64,000 nt of DNA. Origin: Rhytidiadelphus loreus (Eukaryota; Streptophyta; Bryopsida; Hypnales; Hylocomiaceae). The position numbers and the translations under genes were made by a program. The notes below the pieces were generated by a model. That model did no database searches, had not been told where the DNA came from, and was given only the letters and a program-made list of their open reading frames with translations. Shown here piece by piece: positions 61,871-64,000 of the stretch. The DNA is taken from assembly GCA_947034895.1 (NCBI GenBank), contig OX344765.1:39437001-39501000 (forward strand). Reading direction: 5' to 3'. Each line of letters starts with the position of its first letter. The first letter of the stretch is position 1.

Positions 61871-63518
61871 GAGGAAGTCAATTGGGGAATAATGGTTGGG
61901 TACGGTCATGATTTGGGGGGAGAAAATGGTATTGTGGAAGAGCACACAATGATGGGCGATTTGAGGTGTGATTTTAGGGTTTGGGGAGGGGGGGGGGGGG
62001 AAAGAGAAGGTGTGTGTACAACAGTTTCAATTAATAAACATCAAGTATGAGTGGACACTTTGGAAGTAATCCTTCTCAATGCTAACACCTCATAGTCTCA
62101 AAGGGTGGAAAAAATCCAAAATTAAATTTAAAAAATAAATTGAATCATGAATCTTACCAAAAAATTCAATGCAAAAAACATATTGTAAAAATGTTTGTAT
62201 ATGTATACATGAAATGTAAAAAAATAAAGCTTTTATTTTAATAACAAGAGAGAAAAATCAATCCACCTAAACAAATTGAAAGCAAAACTTGCAAAAGAGC
62301 TCCCAACCACAACTAGAGCTCAACACCAGTCCCTCTTTGCTTTGGATCACAGTTTGCCAACGTGGCCCGGAGTGCCCAAGCATTCAACAGAAAGACAAGA
62401 AATCAAGAGATGGGCAACGACAGTTTTGGGTGGTGGGACTATGATTATGATTGGGGAAATAAAAGGTGATGTTTGCACTCGGTGTTAAAGAGTGTTGTTA
62501 CTAAGGATCTTAGGAACAAAATTAGACCTACTTCAATTCTGGCGCAGATTCAGATCGCAAACATCACCCCTAACACCAAGTGTGAACACACCTTACCTTT
62601 AGTCCAGTGCGAGCCCCTTCCCTTCTCCATTTCGTGAGCCCCGACACTTTGTGGTGGTTCCCCGTGCTGATTTTGCAGTGGAAGAGTGGAGATGCTCTCT
62701 CTTGCGGCAATGCCAGAAAGTGAGACTGGACGTTGGCAGTAACTCCCCTGTCTATCTGTCTGTCCGGTCAGAGTGACCTCCAGTCCTAAACTTGTATCCA
62801 TCACTTATCTTACCGCCTTGTTTCTATTTATGACTCTCCTCTGCTTCTCCAGAAGGGACTGGAGCACAATAAAAGACCACACCACACTCCAGGGGAAATA
62901 GAAAAACCAAACCACTGCAACTTCATTACAAGGAAATGAAGGCCCGAATCAAAGGCCGAATCGGACCTTGGATTTCTGGACCGATCCATGGATCCACCAC
63001 TTTGAGAAAGCCGGCCGGGTCCCCATTCCCCAATACAATATTATAATGTAATGTATTATATTATATTCCGGAGTTGAATTTAAAGAAGCCAGATGCAAGG
63101 GCCGACCCTTGTGCTGCACGCGGTGGTGGGGTTGGGTCACTTGGGTCACTTGGGTCACTTGGGTTGCTGCAGGTCCCCAAATTGGCTTGAATTCGCAACA
63201 GAAATGCAGGGCGATGAGCTGGTCCCACGGCTCGGCCCACTTGACATCCAGCTCACATGCAGGCCCAGCGAAAAATAGCATAAATGAATAATCAGCATAA
63301 AATTATTAAATAATACAGTATGCTGCTTTGGGCAAGATAGGGATGACTGACGACCTGCCTGCAGAAACGGATGGGAGCACTGCAGTGAGTGGTCCCGGGC
63401 TTCAGTTCCCTGCTCACATTACTGATTAATTCAGTGGCCGAAGACTCCCGTCGTCAGAGCATCTTCAGTCAGCCCGGTTTAATGGCACGCCAAACGGCAC
63501 TGAGCCCTCCCTAACTGG
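61871..63518. other. Intergenic DNA with simple repeats
   Basis: It contains a G-rich run (about 61984-62000), a 12-bp inverted pair GGTGATGTTTGC/GCAAACATCACC (62465-62476 and 62557-62568) and three GGGTCACTT units (63134-63160). GC content rises after about 62.3 kb, giving overlapping frames on both strands, none of them recognisable. Confidence 0.4.
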
Positions 63519-63805
63519 TACAGTAGTCAGCTCCATTGAAGAGCTGATAATCGGCTTTTTCAAGGAAGCTAAACTCCTTGAAAAAAATTCCAGTACAAAG
63601 AAAAAGGGAATTGGCATCCAATCCAAGTTGTTTCACATTTTTGGACCTTCCTGGAATTAGTTACAAATTTTTGAAGTGGAAAATGCAGTGGTCACTGCCT
63701 CCTGAAATGTACAATACATTGTTGGTACAATTGAAGAAAGCTAAATGTACCTATGTATTAGTGGTCACTTTTAGAGCAAGGCCACTTTTAGAATAGACTA
63801 CTTTA
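63519..63805 (-). mobile_element. TA-flanked AGGTAG-family element, copy 3 (inverted)
   Basis: The 283-bp unit at 63521-63803 is flanked by TA and aligns on the minus strand with the unit at 53963-54404 (shared TACAAATTTTTGAAGT, ACATTGTTGGTAC, CTAAACTCCTTGAAA). It lacks the hAT-type insert of that copy and so serves as the empty-site reference. Its ends are more diverged than those of the other copies. Confidence 0.6.
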
Positions 63806-64000
63806 TCTTGCGGTCAATGACATGGCACGAACAACTAAGTTCTAGAGGGTGCCAAAAGTAGGAAAGGACTTTTGTATTGAGGAGGAGCTTCAAATTTGTT
63901 GGAGTCTTATTCACATTTTGCATGATCTTATTTATAGCAATGGGCGGTGCACACATTGCATTTTGGAAGCCAATAAGTCATTACTACAACCTTTGTTGCC
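63806..64000. other. Window end, no feature recognised
   Basis: No open frame or repeat could be defined in the last 195 bases. Confidence 0.4.

Noticed and set aside
63134..63160. Three GGGTCACTT units as a CRISPR-like or regulatory array
   Set aside because: The units are contiguous without spacers and too few; a simple short tandem repeat.

Overview
The window is nuclear DNA from a land plant. Three spliced genes with GT-AG introns encode plant-type regulators: an ALFIN-LIKE PHD-finger protein, an F-box/leucine-rich-repeat protein, and a bHLH transcription factor with an ACT-like tail. The introns I could place are short (about 170 to 750 bases). The spaces between genes are AT-rich and crowded with decayed transposons. 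Short introns in a repeat-rich, AT-rich genome suggest a bryophyte or another non-seed plant. That is an inference, and the species cannot be named from the sequence.

Layout. About 1.3-3.5 kb: the ALFIN-LIKE gene on the minus strand, five exons, complete. About 3.6-12.9 kb: gene-free DNA with a solo LTR that has an exact 5-bp target duplication, and two copies of a TA-flanked element, one carrying a nested TTA-flanked (PIF/Harbinger-type) element with three GC-rich hairpins. About 12.9-17.0 kb: the F-box/LRR gene on the plus strand, seven exons, complete, followed by two short near-perfect hairpins. About 17-57 kb: a 40-kb gene desert of repeats. About 57.8-59.5 kb: the bHLH gene on the plus strand, three exons, complete, with a self-complementary cluster downstream. 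About 59.5-64 kb: a few unexplained open frames, one weak candidate multi-exon gene on the minus strand, and a third copy of a TA-flanked element.

The most unusual content is a set of seven well-supported, non-coding elements (plus one weak candidate) in the 29.8-55.5 kb region. They are bounded by TTAA and have ends of the form CCC...GGG. They fall into three internally unrelated subfamilies: one of about 910-935 bp with three copies, one of about 815-970 bp with two, and one of about 235 bp with two. TTAA targets and CCC/GGG ends are the signature of the piggyBac superfamily, which to my knowledge is not normally reported from land plants. No transposase gene is present here, so the assignment rests on ends, target sites and copy comparison.

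Other elements are a 129-bp hAT-type element with a perfect 8-bp target duplication nested inside a TA-flanked element, a 375-bp near-complete foldback, a decayed L1-type LINE on the minus strand (about 48.4-52.1 kb), a possible Mutator-type element and a possible CACTA-type element. I found no tRNA, rRNA or CRISPR array. The three genes are independent transcription units, not an operon: a chromatin reader, a probable ubiquitin-ligase substrate receptor and a DNA-binding regulator.
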